Positions 9,251-17,861 of a stretch of DNA of 64,000 nucleotides are shown one piece after another (within the stretch, counting starts at the first letter, position 1; each line of letters opens with the position of its first letter). The stretch is taken from the NCBI RefSeq assembly GCF_011065935.2, contig NZ_JAAMNH020000001.1:3989001-4053000 (forward strand). Reading direction: 5' to 3'. The stretch is from Clostridium estertheticum (GTDB lineage: Bacteria > Bacillota > Clostridia > Clostridiales > Clostridiaceae). The notes beneath the pieces were generated by a model. The model was not told where the DNA came from, did no database searches, and was given only the letters and a program-made list of their open reading frames with translations. The position numbers were made by a program, and so were the translations under genes.

Positions 9251-9514
9251 TTTTAATTCCTCCTACTTTTATGTTTTTTATCTTAACTCCTTTTGAGAGC
9301 TAACAACTTAAGCTAGTTTATTTAAAACTTTATTCCCTATACCGATCCTTCTCCTATTTTCTGCTGGCACAAATACTACCCATAGACCTCATTACCGAAA
9401 TTACACCCTAATGACTTTTAAAATTCTGTCCACTTTTTTTAAATTATAAACATACATTTATAATTATTTTTTACCCACTAAAAAATTAGCTATCTCCCCT
9501 TAAATGGACAACAA

Positions 9515-9549
9515 AAAACACACTCCTATTGAATATAAGAATGTGTTTT
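9515..9549 (-). terminator. Terminator of ade
   Basis: AAAACACA plus TC (9515-9525) pairs with GA plus TGTGTTTT (9539-9549) with one mismatch. On minus it is followed by TTTTTTGTTG. It lies about 20 bp beyond the ade stop and inside the 318-bp spacer upstream of the prepilin gene, in which I see nothing else. Confidence 0.8.
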
Positions 9550-9568
9550 AGAAATAATTTGCTTCTTT

Positions 9569-11299
9569 TTAATTTTTACTTTTAATTTTATTTTCTTCTT
9601 TATTTGACAGGAGCTGTATAAACTCAAATTTATTATAGTGAAACAACCCTCTAGAAGTAATTTTCACTTCTGGTATTACCGGAAGTGCCATAAACGATAA
9701 ACTTATAAAAGGATCATATTCATCACGTACTCCAAAGCTTCTTGCAATTCTACTAAGCCTCTTTAGATTTTCTGCCACCATATAGGGACTTTCAAAACTC
9801 ATTATCCCTCCAATTGGCAAGTTTAACTGAGCAATAACCTTTCCCTCAGAAACCATAGCTATTCCACCACCAATAGTAATAAGAGTATTAACAGCCACCT
9901 CCATGTCCTTATCGTCATCGCCCACCACTATAACATTATGAGAATCATGAGCTATAGTTTGTGCTATGGAGCAATGTTTTAAACCCAATCCTTCAATGAA
10001 CCCAACAAAATGTTTACCCGTATTATGATGCCTTTCAATTACTGCTATTTTTAATATATCTTTTTCTACGATCCTCTTTATATATCCAACTTCATTTTCT
10101 ATTTTTCTTTGCACCAATTTTGTTTGCACAGAATTTGGAATTAATTTTATCACATTTATATTTTCAGCTGAACTTTTCACTTTGAAAATTTCACTTTTTA
10201 TAAAATCCATATGCATTGAAGAATTTATCTTTAAGTTAACGTATTTTTTCTCCTGTAATTCTACATACTCCTTGCCATTTTTTATAATCTTTTTTATGTT
10301 TAAACCCTTTAGGTCCTCAAATAGCACCAAATCAGCTTTATATCCTGGAGCTATAGCTCCTCTATCCTTTAAATCATAGCACTTAGCTGCATTATAGGAA
10401 GCCATTATAAATGCCTTTATAGGATTAAGCCCCTGTTTTACAGAAATCCTAATACAATTATCTATAGAGCCAATTTCTAGTAAGTCATCTATATGCCTAT
10501 CATCGCTGCAAAATAAAAATCTTCCGAAATTACGATTGTTAACAGCAGGAAGTATGTCTTTTAAATTTCTTGCTGCGGAGCCTTCTCTTAGCATAACGTA
10601 CATTCCTCTACTAACTTTATGTGCGGCCTCCACAACATTAGTACATTCATGATCTGTTCTTATACCGCAACTTAAGTATGCGTTTAGCTCTTGCTTTGAT
10701 ATATTAGGACAATGCCCATCAATATGTTTATGCTTAGCCATATCTATTTTTTTTAACATATTCTCATCTAAATTTATAACTGCAGGTACGTCCATTACCT
10801 CGCCAAGCCCTAATACTCTATTATTATTTATTAATTCTTCTAAATCTTCAGCATTAAGAGTGTATCCACTATCCTCAATTTTTGTTGCTGGTACACAAGA
10901 TGGTAGCATGAAAAAAATATCTATAGGCGCGTCCTTACTATTCTTTAGCATAAAACGAATACCATTCATTCCATCTATATTAGCTATTTCATGTGGATCT
11001 GCTATTACTGTAGTTACACCTTTTTTAATTACCACCCTTGCAAACTGCTGTGGCATAATCATGGAGGATTCTATGTGTACATGGGCATCAATGAACCCTG
11101 GTGTAACATATAAATCTGTACAATCAATTTCCACGTCCCCAGCGTATTCTCCAATGCCTATAATATTCTCACCAACTATTGCAATATCCCCTCTATCTAT
11201 ACTCTCAGTAAACACATTAACGAAATTTGCATTCTTTAGCACTAAATCTGCTTTAGCTCTTCCCATAGCTACATTAATGTTTTTCTTAACTTGCTCCAC
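9569..11299 (-). CDS. ade: Adenine deaminase
   Basis: A 576-aa metal-dependent amidohydrolase that converts adenine to hypoxanthine and ammonia in purine salvage. The metal-binding motif PGFIDAHVHIESSM starts near residue 68, followed by the family stretch VTTVIADPHEIANI and a GEVMDVPAVI segment. HKHIDGHCPN and TDHECTN supply further metal-ligand histidines, and CSDDRH is the late aspartate motif. The ~360-575 part is the C-terminal domain typical of Ade (IAQTIAHDSHNVIVVGDDD). Length matches the ~570-600-aa family. The start is GTG with GGGGGAG about 6 nt upstream; the overlapping ATG there is out of frame. No purine riboswitch is visible upstream. Monocistronic. Confidence 0.95.
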   Translation of the reverse strand: MEQVKKNINVAMGRAKADLVLKNANFVNVFTESIDRGDIAIVGENIIGIGEYAGDVEIDCTDLYVTPGFIDAHVHIESSMIMPQQFARVVIKKGVTTVIADPHEIANIDGMNGIRFMLKNSKDAPIDIFFMLPSCVPATKIEDSGYTLNAEDLEELINNNRVLGLGEVMDVPAVINLDENMLKKIDMAKHKHIDGHCPNISKQELNAYLSCGIRTDHECTNVVEAAHKVSRGMYVMLREGSAARNLKDILPAVNNRNFGRFLFCSDDRHIDDLLEIGSIDNCIRISVKQGLNPIKAFIMASYNAAKCYDLKDRGAIAPGYKADLVLFEDLKGLNIKKIIKNGKEYVELQEKKYVNLKINSSMHMDFIKSEIFKVKSSAENINVIKLIPNSVQTKLVQRKIENEVGYIKRIVEKDILKIAVIERHHNTGKHFVGFIEGLGLKHCSIAQTIAHDSHNVIVVGDDDKDMEVAVNTLITIGGGIAMVSEGKVIAQLNLPIGGIMSFESPYMVAENLKRLSRIARSFGVRDEYDPFISLSFMALPVIPEVKITSRGLFHYNKFEFIQLLSNKEENKIKSKN

Positions 11300-11488
11300 A
11301 TGCTCTCCCCCTTCAATCTTTTTCTCATACTCCTTATATTAAATTATTACGGAAAGGGTCACAGTATTCCTATTCACTAAGTTAAGTATGAAATTTCTTG
11401 TTTCGAGTTCTTTTGCAAGGCACATAGAAGAAATGAAATTTTATGCATGCTAAAGGATTTAGATTATGATTTTTTTGCAAATAAAAAA

Positions 11489-11504
11489 CACAGCTATTGC
11501 TGTG
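11489..11504 (-). terminator. Terminator overlapping the end of the 11494-12129 gene
   Basis: CACAGC/GCTGTG stem with a 4-nt loop, followed on minus by TTTTTTATTTG. The stem overlaps the last codons of the gene, so coding and termination signals share bases. Confidence 0.75.
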
Positions 11505-12129
11505 CTGTGATTTCTTCGGTTTTTAAATTTATTCTATTATACCAATCTATATATATATAAAATAAACTGACAACATCCTGTTGATTATATAATAATATCT
11601 TATCTTTTTTCTCTTGAGGCATTCTATTAATATAGTCATCATCTTTTACTATTTTACCAAAGGTTTTAGCTAAATTAGACCCACTTATTAATTCACTTTC
11701 GCGATCAATCTCAAATTTTTTTTCTAGAGCTTTAAGCCCAATACAAGTTCCTTCAGCTTTTTCATAACATTTTTGTAAATCTATTTCTTCAAAATACCCT
11801 TCTAATAAAAAATCTGTTTTATGTGCTTTTAATAAATAGTTTATAACTGTAAAATCATTGTTCCCTGAAAATGTAACGATGTATTTTTTATTATACTTCA
11901 CTTTCATTTCTTCAAAATAACTTTTAGCTAGTGATAATATTTCTATAGCATCTTTTTTATTTTCTGCCATATATTGAGTAACCTTTAATTCCTTTGAAAT
12001 TTCATCATAAACGCAACACCCAAAAACTCCAATACATATGGGCTTTTTATAAATGTAATGTTCTAAATCAAAAAACAATGCATTTTTAAAGAGTTGTTTA
12101 TTTCCGTCTATGTCTAGTGAGCTTTCCAT
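11494..12129 (-). CDS. YprB-like RNase H-fold (DEDD-type) domain protein, copy 1
   Basis: A 211-aa protein made of little more than one ribonuclease H-like domain of the YprB type. The DxE motif is in ALFFDLEHYIYKK, the middle motif lies in TFSGNNDFTVINYLL, and the final acidic motif in YNQQDVVSLFYIYIDWY. B. subtilis YprB has this domain fused to TPR repeats and is a neighbour of the YprA helicase; this stand-alone form has no helicase partner. I prefer ATG 12129 (GGGAG 8 nt upstream) over the frame start at 12234, whose extra 35 residues look non-conserved and lack a good ribosome site. It is divergent from feoA. A second such protein lies just beyond the feo operon. Nuclease activity is inferred. 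Confidence 0.65.
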   Translation of the reverse strand: MESSLDIDGNKQLFKNALFFDLEHYIYKKPICIGVFGCCVYDEISKELKVTQYMAENKKDAIEILSLAKSYFEEMKVKYNKKYIVTFSGNNDFTVINYLLKAHKTDFLLEGYFEEIDLQKCYEKAEGTCIGLKALEKKFEIDRESELISGSNLAKTFGKIVKDDDYINRMPQEKKDKILLYNQQDVVSLFYIYIDWYNRINLKTEEITAQQ

Positions 12130-12342
12130 AGAAATTTCTCCCACTTTAACACTACTAAGTTTTGTAATCACAATATCACTCTTTTCTACTAAGTTTACTA
12201 ACTTTCCTATCAAGTTTACTAAAGAACAACCCATAAATTTGCATATTTTTAATTTAAATCCCTGCTCAATCTATTTTATCACAATTCCACTATTATATGA
12301 AAGCATTTTAAAAAATTTATTGAATTCCCCTGTTATTTTACA

Positions 12343-12371
12343 TTGACACCAATCGATAACCATGTTAAAAT
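12343..12371 (+). promoter_or_regulatory. Sigma-A-type promoter of the feo operon
   Basis: A perfect -35 TTGACA (12343-12348), 17-bp spacer, and -10 TAAAAT (12366-12371), upstream of feoA. This is the clearest promoter in the window. Confidence 0.85.
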
Positions 12372-12376
12372 GATAT

Positions 12377-12391
12377 TGAGAATTGTTTTCA
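12377..12391 (+). promoter_or_regulatory. Fur-box-like operator of the feo operon
   Basis: TGAGAATTGTTTTCA is an inverted repeat that matches the core Fur box TGATAATNATTATCA at 11 of 14 defined positions. It lies just downstream of the -10, where a bound repressor would block transcription. Iron-dependent repression by Fur is the expected control of feoAB; that a Fur protein binds here is inference. Confidence 0.7.
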
Positions 12392-12398
12392 TTAAGGG

Positions 12399-12632
12399 GT
12401 GATTATTATAAGCATTTATGATTTAAAACCAGGAGATAAAGCACTAATTGATTCAGTTTGCGGCGATGAAAAGTTTGCTAAGAGGCTACTCGCCTTAGGA
12501 TGCATAGAAGGTACTGAAGTAACTTTAAAAGCTACTGCTCCTCTAGGAGATCCAATAATTATAAATTTACGTGGTTTCAATTTAGCCATTAGAAAAAATG
12601 ACGCTAAAAATATAAATATAAAAACTGCATAA
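12399..12632 (+). CDS. feoA: Ferrous iron transport protein A
   Basis: A 77-aa (or slightly shorter) cytoplasmic SH3-like protein that supports the FeoB iron transporter. The sequence SIYDLKPGDKALIDSV...RLLALGCIEGTEVTL...PLGDPIIINLRGFNLAIRK matches the FeoA core along its length. The start is uncertain: GTG at 12399 overlaps its own Shine-Dalgarno AAGGGGTGA (12394-12402). With normal 5-8 nt spacing the start would fall on ATT 12405 or ATA 12408, both non-standard, giving a protein starting just before SIYDLKPG. It is the first gene of the feo operon; feoB follows after a 100-bp spacer holding a small TGCTTA/TAAGCA hairpin. Likely iron-regulated through the adjoining Fur-like box. Confidence 0.9.
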   Translation: MIIISIYDLKPGDKALIDSVCGDEKFAKRLLALGCIEGTEVTLKATAPLGDPIIINLRGFNLAIRKNDAKNINIKTA

Positions 12633-12732
12633 TTATTATGCCCAGAATACTATTAAGGAAATAGCATCTATATGGTTTTGTGCTTATTAAGCATATAAGC
12701 GACTTACAAGCGACATAATGAGGAGGATTTGA

Positions 12733-14496
12733 ATGATCACTGCTGCACTACTAGGTAATCCTAATGTTGGTAAAACAACTTTATATAATTCACTTACAGG
12801 TTCTAACCAATACGTAGGTAATTGGGCTGGAGTAACAGTTGAAAAAAAAGAAGGCTTTATCGATAATAAAATTAAAATTGTTGATTTGCCTGGTATTTAT
12901 GCCATGGATACTTATTCAAATGAAGAAAAAGTTTCCAAGGAATTTTTACAAAATGGTAATGTAGATGTAATCATTAATATTGTGGACGCATCAAGTCTTG
13001 ATAGAAATTTATATCTTACCACACAATTAAAACAATTTAACAAACCAATAATTTTAGTATTGAATATGGTAGATGTAGCAATAGCTAAGGGTCTAGATAT
13101 TGATTATAAGCTTTTATCAGAAAAACTAGGAGTAAAGGTAATACCTATAGTAGCTTCAAAGGATAAGGGAATTTCTGATGTTCGCGATTGCTTACTTAAA
13201 GAGGATTATATTACCGCCTCTTCAAATAGCCTAAAATTTAAAGACGAAAAGGAAACTTACGCATATATTGAAGTTTTACTAAAAACAATCATCAATAAAA
13301 AAAGCGTTAATAGCGTTTCTGTTACAGAAAAAATAGATAAAATTGTTCTTAATAGAATAATTGCTTATCCACTATTTTTCGGAAGTTTATTTTTAATTTT
13401 TATGTTTACTTTCAGTTGGGTGGGACAACCATTAGCTGATTTTCTAAGTAGCTTGCTTAATGATGATTTTGTTCCATTTTTAACTAAATTATTGGCTAAT
13501 AACAGCCCATGGTTTTCTTCTCTATTAATTGATGGTATCATAGGTGGAGTAGGTTCCGTAGTAGTATTTCTGCCAGTTATCTTGGCATTATTCTTAGGTA
13601 TTTCATTTTTAGAAGATAGTGGCTATATGGCAAGAGCAGCTTTTATTATGGATAAATTAATGAGGAAAATGGGTTTATCAGGTAAAGCTTTTATTCCCTT
13701 AATTGTTGGTTTCGGGTGTTCTGTTCCAGCTATAATGTCTGCTAGAACTCTAGAGAGTGAAAAAGACAGAAAACTTACTGCACTTTTAGTACCTCTGATG
13801 TCCTGCAACGCTAGGCTTCCAGTTTATGCATTGTTTGCATCAGTATTTTTTCCAGGGAGAGAGACCCTTGTGGTATTTTCATTATACTTAATGGGTATCG
13901 GTGTAGCCTTTGGAATTGGTATCTTATTCAAAAACACACTATTCAAAAAGGATGAAGAACCTTTTATTATAGAATTACCTGAATATAAATTACCTGAGCC
14001 AAAGAGCTTATTAATTCACACTTGGGACAAGGGTAAAGGTTTCTTAAAGAAAGCCGGTACTATAATCTTTTCAATTTCCGTAATAGTATGGTTTTTATCA
14101 AATTTTAACACCACAGGTATGGTTGATATAAATTCTAGCTTCTTAGCTGCTATTGGAAAATTTATAAACCCACTATTTATTCCGCTTGGATTTGCTTCTT
14201 GGCAAAATTCCATAGCACTATTAACCGGTCTTATGGCTAAAGAAGTAGTTGTAGGCACAATGGGAGTTATATATGGTAGCAATTTAACACATATCCTACC
14301 TAATTATTTTACTCCCCTATCCGCTTATAGTTTCTTAGCTTTTGTTTTACTCTACACTCCGTGTGTATCAGTAATAGCAACTATGAAAAAGGAATATGGA
14401 AATAAAATGGCCATTTTTTCACTAAGCTATCAATTAGTATTAGCCTGGATAGTTTCCTTCATAATATTTAATGTAGGCAGTTTTATAATCAGATAA
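12733..14496 (+). CDS. feoB: Ferrous iron transporter B
   Basis: A 587-aa inner-membrane Fe(II) transporter with an N-terminal GTPase. G1 is GNPNVGKT (residues 8-15), switch I is in NWAGVTVEKKEG, G3 is DLPG (about 54-57), and G4 is NMVD (about 114). A helical GDI-like segment follows to about 200, then the membrane core. The two Gate motifs are FGCSVPAIMSARTL (about 330-345) and, later, YTPCVSVIATMKKE (about 537-550). It is shorter than proteobacterial FeoB (~770) but normal for Clostridia, where FeoA and FeoC-type parts are separate. AGGAGGATTTGA precedes the ATG. Second gene of the feo operon. Confidence 0.96.
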   Translation: MITAALLGNPNVGKTTLYNSLTGSNQYVGNWAGVTVEKKEGFIDNKIKIVDLPGIYAMDTYSNEEKVSKEFLQNGNVDVIINIVDASSLDRNLYLTTQLKQFNKPIILVLNMVDVAIAKGLDIDYKLLSEKLGVKVIPIVASKDKGISDVRDCLLKEDYITASSNSLKFKDEKETYAYIEVLLKTIINKKSVNSVSVTEKIDKIVLNRIIAYPLFFGSLFLIFMFTFSWVGQPLADFLSSLLNDDFVPFLTKLLANNSPWFSSLLIDGIIGGVGSVVVFLPVILALFLGISFLEDSGYMARAAFIMDKLMRKMGLSGKAFIPLIVGFGCSVPAIMSARTLESEKDRKLTALLVPLMSCNARLPVYALFASVFFPGRETLVVFSLYLMGIGVAFGIGILFKNTLFKKDEEPFIIELPEYKLPEPKSLLIHTWDKGKGFLKKAGTIIFSISVIVWFLSNFNTTGMVDINSSFLAAIGKFINPLFIPLGFASWQNSIALLTGLMAKEVVVGTMGVIYGSNLTHILPNYFTPLSAYSFLAFVLLYTPCVSVIATMKKEYGNKMAIFSLSYQLVLAWIVSFIIFNVGSFIIR

Positions 14497-14554
14497 TAAA
14501 AAGAGGCTATTTTGAAACAGTATCGAGTCTAAAATATAGTGAGGTGATTTGCCG

Positions 14555-14722
14555 GTGGAATTTATTATTGTTTTCGTGATTGTTATTGTAGCTGGATATA
14601 TATTCTATTCTAACGTAAAAAAACAAGCAAATGGCGATTGTGGTTGTGGAAACGGCTGTAAGGGTTGTAGTCAGAGCTGCGACACAAAGCCTTCTATTAA
14701 GAATAATAGTAAAATTCAATAA
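14555..14722 (+). CDS. FeoB-associated Cys-rich membrane protein
   Basis: A 55-aa protein read directly from the sequence. It begins (GTG start) with one hydrophobic helix (EFIIVFVIVIVAGYIFYSN) followed by a short cytoplasmic tail with six cysteines in the pattern CGCGNGCKGCSQSC. This architecture is that of the small FeoB-associated proteins found after feoB in Firmicutes, thought to aid iron handling at FeoB. GAGGTGAT lies about 7 nt before the GTG. It is the third gene of the feo operon; its stop codon overlaps the 5' arm of the following terminator. Function is by context and family pattern. Confidence 0.88.
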   Translation: MEFIIVFVIVIVAGYIFYSNVKKQANGDCGCGNGCKGCSQSCDTKPSIKNNSKIQ

Positions 14723-14774
14723 AAAACAGTCCCCTGGTACATTATTATTATAATGTACCAGGGGACTGTTTTTT
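14721..14774. terminator. Strong bidirectional terminator between feo and the 14774 gene
   Basis: A perfect stem of 24 bp (5' arm 14721-14744, 3' arm 14751-14774) with a 6-nt loop, A-run on one side and T-run on the other. It can end both the plus-strand feo operon and the convergent minus-strand gene; it touches the stop codons of both. Confidence 0.95.
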
Positions 14775-15481
14775 TATGATAGTTGGATATTTACTACTTT
14801 TAGTGGCTGATTTGTATTTACATTATTATTTATAAGTGACATTTGTTTTTTAGCTGATTTTTCTTTCCTTTTTAAATCTAAATCATTTTCAATAGTATTA
14901 ATCACTTTGAAAATTTTAGGTAAGTTTAGGACATCTTCATAATTGTGAAGCATGAGAATTTCTTTTAATTTTTCATCATGGTTTACAAGGTATTCATTAT
15001 ATATTTCAACGCTCCTGGCTCCATTTATTTCATCTCGCCTCTTAATTCCAGTAAACTTCTCTACAGTTTTTAAACTACAGTTCTTCATTCCCATTTTTTT
15101 ATGAAATGGTCTTATAATCTTAAATAAATCAATATGTTCACTAGGCAATCTAAATCCAAGATTAAATCTACTCATCTTTCTAATTATGAAAGGTTCATCA
15201 AAAGCTGTACCATTATAAGAACACCATTTTTCAAAATTATTCATAGATTTCTTAAGCTCTTTCAAAATACGCTCTTCTTCGCAAGGCGATTCTGCAAAAT
15301 ATTGAACAATTTTAAATTGATCTTCATTTAAGTAATATCCCAAAGATATCAATACTATTTTATCGCGTTCAAAATCAAACCCTGTAGCTTCAATATCTAA
15401 ATACGCAATAGTGTCCATCTTATATTTTCTAAAAATTTCCTTGGGTAAAATAACGTCAATTTCATATTCTTTGATAAACAT
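14774..15481 (-). CDS. YprB-like RNase H-fold (DEDD-type) domain protein, copy 2
   Basis: A 235-aa protein. The exonuclease I motif is DIEATGF in TIAYLDIEATGFDFERD (about residues 23-38), the middle motif is in CSYNGTAFDEPFIIRKM, and the last in HNYEDVLNLPKIFKV. Residues 195-235 are a Lys-rich tail. It resembles the 11494-12129 product in domain type and in being a stand-alone RNase H-like domain, but the two are quite diverged. GGGGGAAC immediately precedes the ATG. Probably a nuclease acting on DNA or RNA ends; no substrate can be read from context. The convergent terminator at its 3' end is shared with feo. Confidence 0.72.
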   Translation of the reverse strand: MFIKEYEIDVILPKEIFRKYKMDTIAYLDIEATGFDFERDKIVLISLGYYLNEDQFKIVQYFAESPCEEERILKELKKSMNNFEKWCSYNGTAFDEPFIIRKMSRFNLGFRLPSEHIDLFKIIRPFHKKMGMKNCSLKTVEKFTGIKRRDEINGARSVEIYNEYLVNHDEKLKEILMLHNYEDVLNLPKIFKVINTIENDLDLKRKEKSAKKQMSLINNNVNTNQPLKVVNIQLS

Positions 15482-15592
15482 AGTTCCCCCTAATCTATAA
15501 AAAAAGAAAAGTATTACAACAAATGTTTTTCTATTTGCTAAGTAATTCTAAATAAATTTTACATTTTTCTATACTCTAATAATACATTAAAA

Positions 15593-15669
15593 ATAGGGTT
15601 ATTGCAAATCATTGCAATAATGCACAAACAAATAAACAATATGACCCTATGTTTTGTTTATTTGTTTGT
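15593..15669. repeat. Nested inverted repeats downstream of argS
   Basis: ACAAACAAATAAACAA (15624-15639) and its exact complement (15654-15669) form a 16-bp stem with a 14-nt loop. The loop holds ACCCTAT, which could pair with ATAGGGT at about 15594. ATTGCAA/TTGCAAT flank ATCA at 15600-15617. It probably ends argS transcription but is longer and more complex than the other terminators here. Confidence 0.6.
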
Positions 15670-15685
15670 ACCTACCCTCTCTATT

Positions 15686-17395
15686 CTACATTCTATCTAC
15701 GACTTCTATACCTATAAGGTTTAAAGCATTCTTGATTACTTGGCAAGTAGCTTCTACCATTTTAATTTTTGCTTTTTTATTAGATTCATCTTCTAAATTA
15801 GCTATATTATGCTGATTGTAGAATTTATTAAAAGATTTAGCTACTTCAATAACGTATCTTGTAACCATAGATGGTTCTAATTTATCAATAGCATACATAA
15901 TTGAATTTTGGAATCCTTCTAATTGCTTTACAAGTTCAAATTCTTCTTTAGAATCTAATTTATTGTAATCAAGCTCTACATTTGACTCAAGTCCCTTGTT
16001 ATTCTCTTCAACTTTTCTTAATATGCTTTTTGCTCTTGCATAAGTATATTGAACATAAGGACCTGTTTCTCCATCAAAGCTAAGCATTTCTTCCCAATTA
16101 AAAACAATATCTCTTTCTCTGTGATTTTTTAAATAAGTGAATATGATAGCCCCTATTCCTACTTTTTTAGCTACCTCTTCTTTGTTTTCCAGTTCTGGAT
16201 TTTTTACATTTATTATTTCAAGAGTTTTCGCCACCGCTTCGCTTAATAACTCATCTAAGAAAATAACATCACCTTTTCTTGTAGATAATTTTTTATCTGC
16301 AAATCTTACTGTACCAAAGGGTACATGTACGCAATCTTCTGCCCATTTATTACCCATAAGCTTTAAAGTAGTAAATACTTGTTTAAAATGAAGAGCTTGA
16401 TCTTTTCCAACTACATAAATATTTTTATGAAAATCATAAGTTTTCTTTCTGTAAGTTGCTGCTGCTAAATCACGGGTTGCATATATTGTAGCCCCGTCTG
16501 CTTTTTTAATGATGCAAGGTGGCATATTGAATTCATCTAGCATTACTACCTTAGCTCCATTACTTTCTACAAGAAGACCCTTTGCATCAATGTCTGCAAT
16601 TACATCATCCATTTTGTCACAGTAAAAGCTTTCCCCAGCATAAGAATCAAATTTAACATTTAGTGTTTCATAAAGCTTTTTAAATTCAACAAGACTTAAG
16701 TCTTTAAATTTAGTCCAAAGCGCAACTTCATCGATGCAACCATCTTCTAATCTCTTGAAGTACATTCTTCCTTCATCATTAAGTGCTGGATCAATTTCAG
16801 CCTCTTCATGGAATTTAACATAGATCCTTAATAATTCTCTAATGGGATCTTTCGCTAGAGCAACTTCGTCTCCCCAGTTTTTATAAGCATAAATAAGCTT
16901 ACCAAATTGTGTTCCCCAATCTCCAAGATGATTAATTCCAATACAATTATATCCTTCAAAAGAAAGTATTTTATATAAAGAGTTACCGATAGCTGTAGTA
17001 AATAAATGTCCTACATGAAATGGCTTTGCTATATTAGGTGATGAATACTCTACTACCATATTCTTACCTTCACCCATTTTAGATGACCCGTATTGGTCTC
17101 CATCTTTTAATATTTTCTCTATAGTATTTTTAATAAATACTCCTTTGTCTAAAAAGAAGTTTACGTAAGGACCATAACACTCTATTTTTTCAAAACCCTG
17201 ATTCTCAATTTTTTCTTTTAAATCTTTCGCTATAGCATTAGGTGCTTTTTTCATAGTTTTTGCTAATTGGAAACAAGGAAAAGCAAATTCTCCCATTTCA
17301 GGTTTTGGTGGTATTTCAATCAAATTCTCTATTGTTTCTATGTCTAAATCCACCAATTGTTTAATTCTTTCTGCAACTATTTTCTTATAATCCAT
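15686..17395 (-). CDS. argS: Arginyl-tRNA synthetase
   Basis: A 569-aa class I aminoacyl-tRNA synthetase that charges tRNA-Arg. The N-terminal Add1 domain (about 1-110) is followed by the HIGH-type motif SSPNIAKPFHVGHLFTT (about 120-136), NHLGDWGTQFG, the KMSK-equivalent ADKKLSTRKGDVIF (about 355-368), and the C-terminal DALR anticodon-binding domain (YVQYTYARAKSILRK and on). Length is normal for the family. The ATG at 17395 has AGGAGG 6-7 nt upstream, better than the longer frame to 17422. It is controlled by the T-box leader directly upstream and is monocistronic. Confidence 0.97.
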   Translation of the reverse strand: MDYKKIVAERIKQLVDLDIETIENLIEIPPKPEMGEFAFPCFQLAKTMKKAPNAIAKDLKEKIENQGFEKIECYGPYVNFFLDKGVFIKNTIEKILKDGDQYGSSKMGEGKNMVVEYSSPNIAKPFHVGHLFTTAIGNSLYKILSFEGYNCIGINHLGDWGTQFGKLIYAYKNWGDEVALAKDPIRELLRIYVKFHEEAEIDPALNDEGRMYFKRLEDGCIDEVALWTKFKDLSLVEFKKLYETLNVKFDSYAGESFYCDKMDDVIADIDAKGLLVESNGAKVVMLDEFNMPPCIIKKADGATIYATRDLAAATYRKKTYDFHKNIYVVGKDQALHFKQVFTTLKLMGNKWAEDCVHVPFGTVRFADKKLSTRKGDVIFLDELLSEAVAKTLEIINVKNPELENKEEVAKKVGIGAIIFTYLKNHRERDIVFNWEEMLSFDGETGPYVQYTYARAKSILRKVEENNKGLESNVELDYNKLDSKEEFELVKQLEGFQNSIMYAIDKLEPSMVTRYVIEVAKSFNKFYNQHNIANLEDESNKKAKIKMVEATCQVIKNALNLIGIEVVDRM

Positions 17396-17435
17396 ATAAT
17401 TTCCTCCTATTTTAAAACTCATGTATATTTTAATA

Positions 17436-17730
17436 TAACAAAAAACCCATCTCTAAATAAAGAGACGGGTTATATTTCCGCGGTACCACTCTAGTTGACT
17501 ATAAAGTCCACTCAATATTTTAACGCTCTTCGCGACTTACCCTATAAGAGTCAAAAGTTGTTCCTTCTAACTAGTTCAGGCAGCTTCTCCAAGGTTCTTT
17601 TCCTAAAATTAATTGGATTAATTTTGTTAAATAGTCACCCATTTAACTTCCTATACCTTACAAGGCTTACACCATCCCCTTGCTCGCTTTAAGATTAATA
17701 AGAAAGTACTGTCCTCTTCACAGAATTTAG
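17436..17730 (-). promoter_or_regulatory. T-box riboswitch leader of argS
   Basis: A ~290-nt untranslated leader. The conserved T-box sequence AGAGTGGTACCGCGG lies at 17492-17478 (minus). It is followed by a terminator stem (arms 17461-17471 and 17444-17454, with one G-U pair) and TTTTTTGTTAT. Upstream elements fit Stem I: AGTACTTTC near 17710 and GCGAGC...GGTGTAAGCC near 17655-17690. Uncharged tRNA binding stabilises the antiterminator and switches argS on. tRNA-Arg is inferred from the gene; I could not place the specifier codon with confidence. Confidence 0.93.
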
Positions 17731-17861
17731 TTATTATATTTATTTCATAATACATCATATTATATTACCACTAGTGCATTGTTGTCAACTATTTTTAAAA
17801 GATTCTCAATTCTAATAACTTTCCTTGATAAACTAGTGTATTAAAATATCCTTAATTAACT

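Noticed and set aside
17640..17730. Specifier codon of the argS T-box
   Set aside because: I could not align the Stem I loop with confidence, so I did not name a codon; tRNA-Arg is inferred from the gene only.
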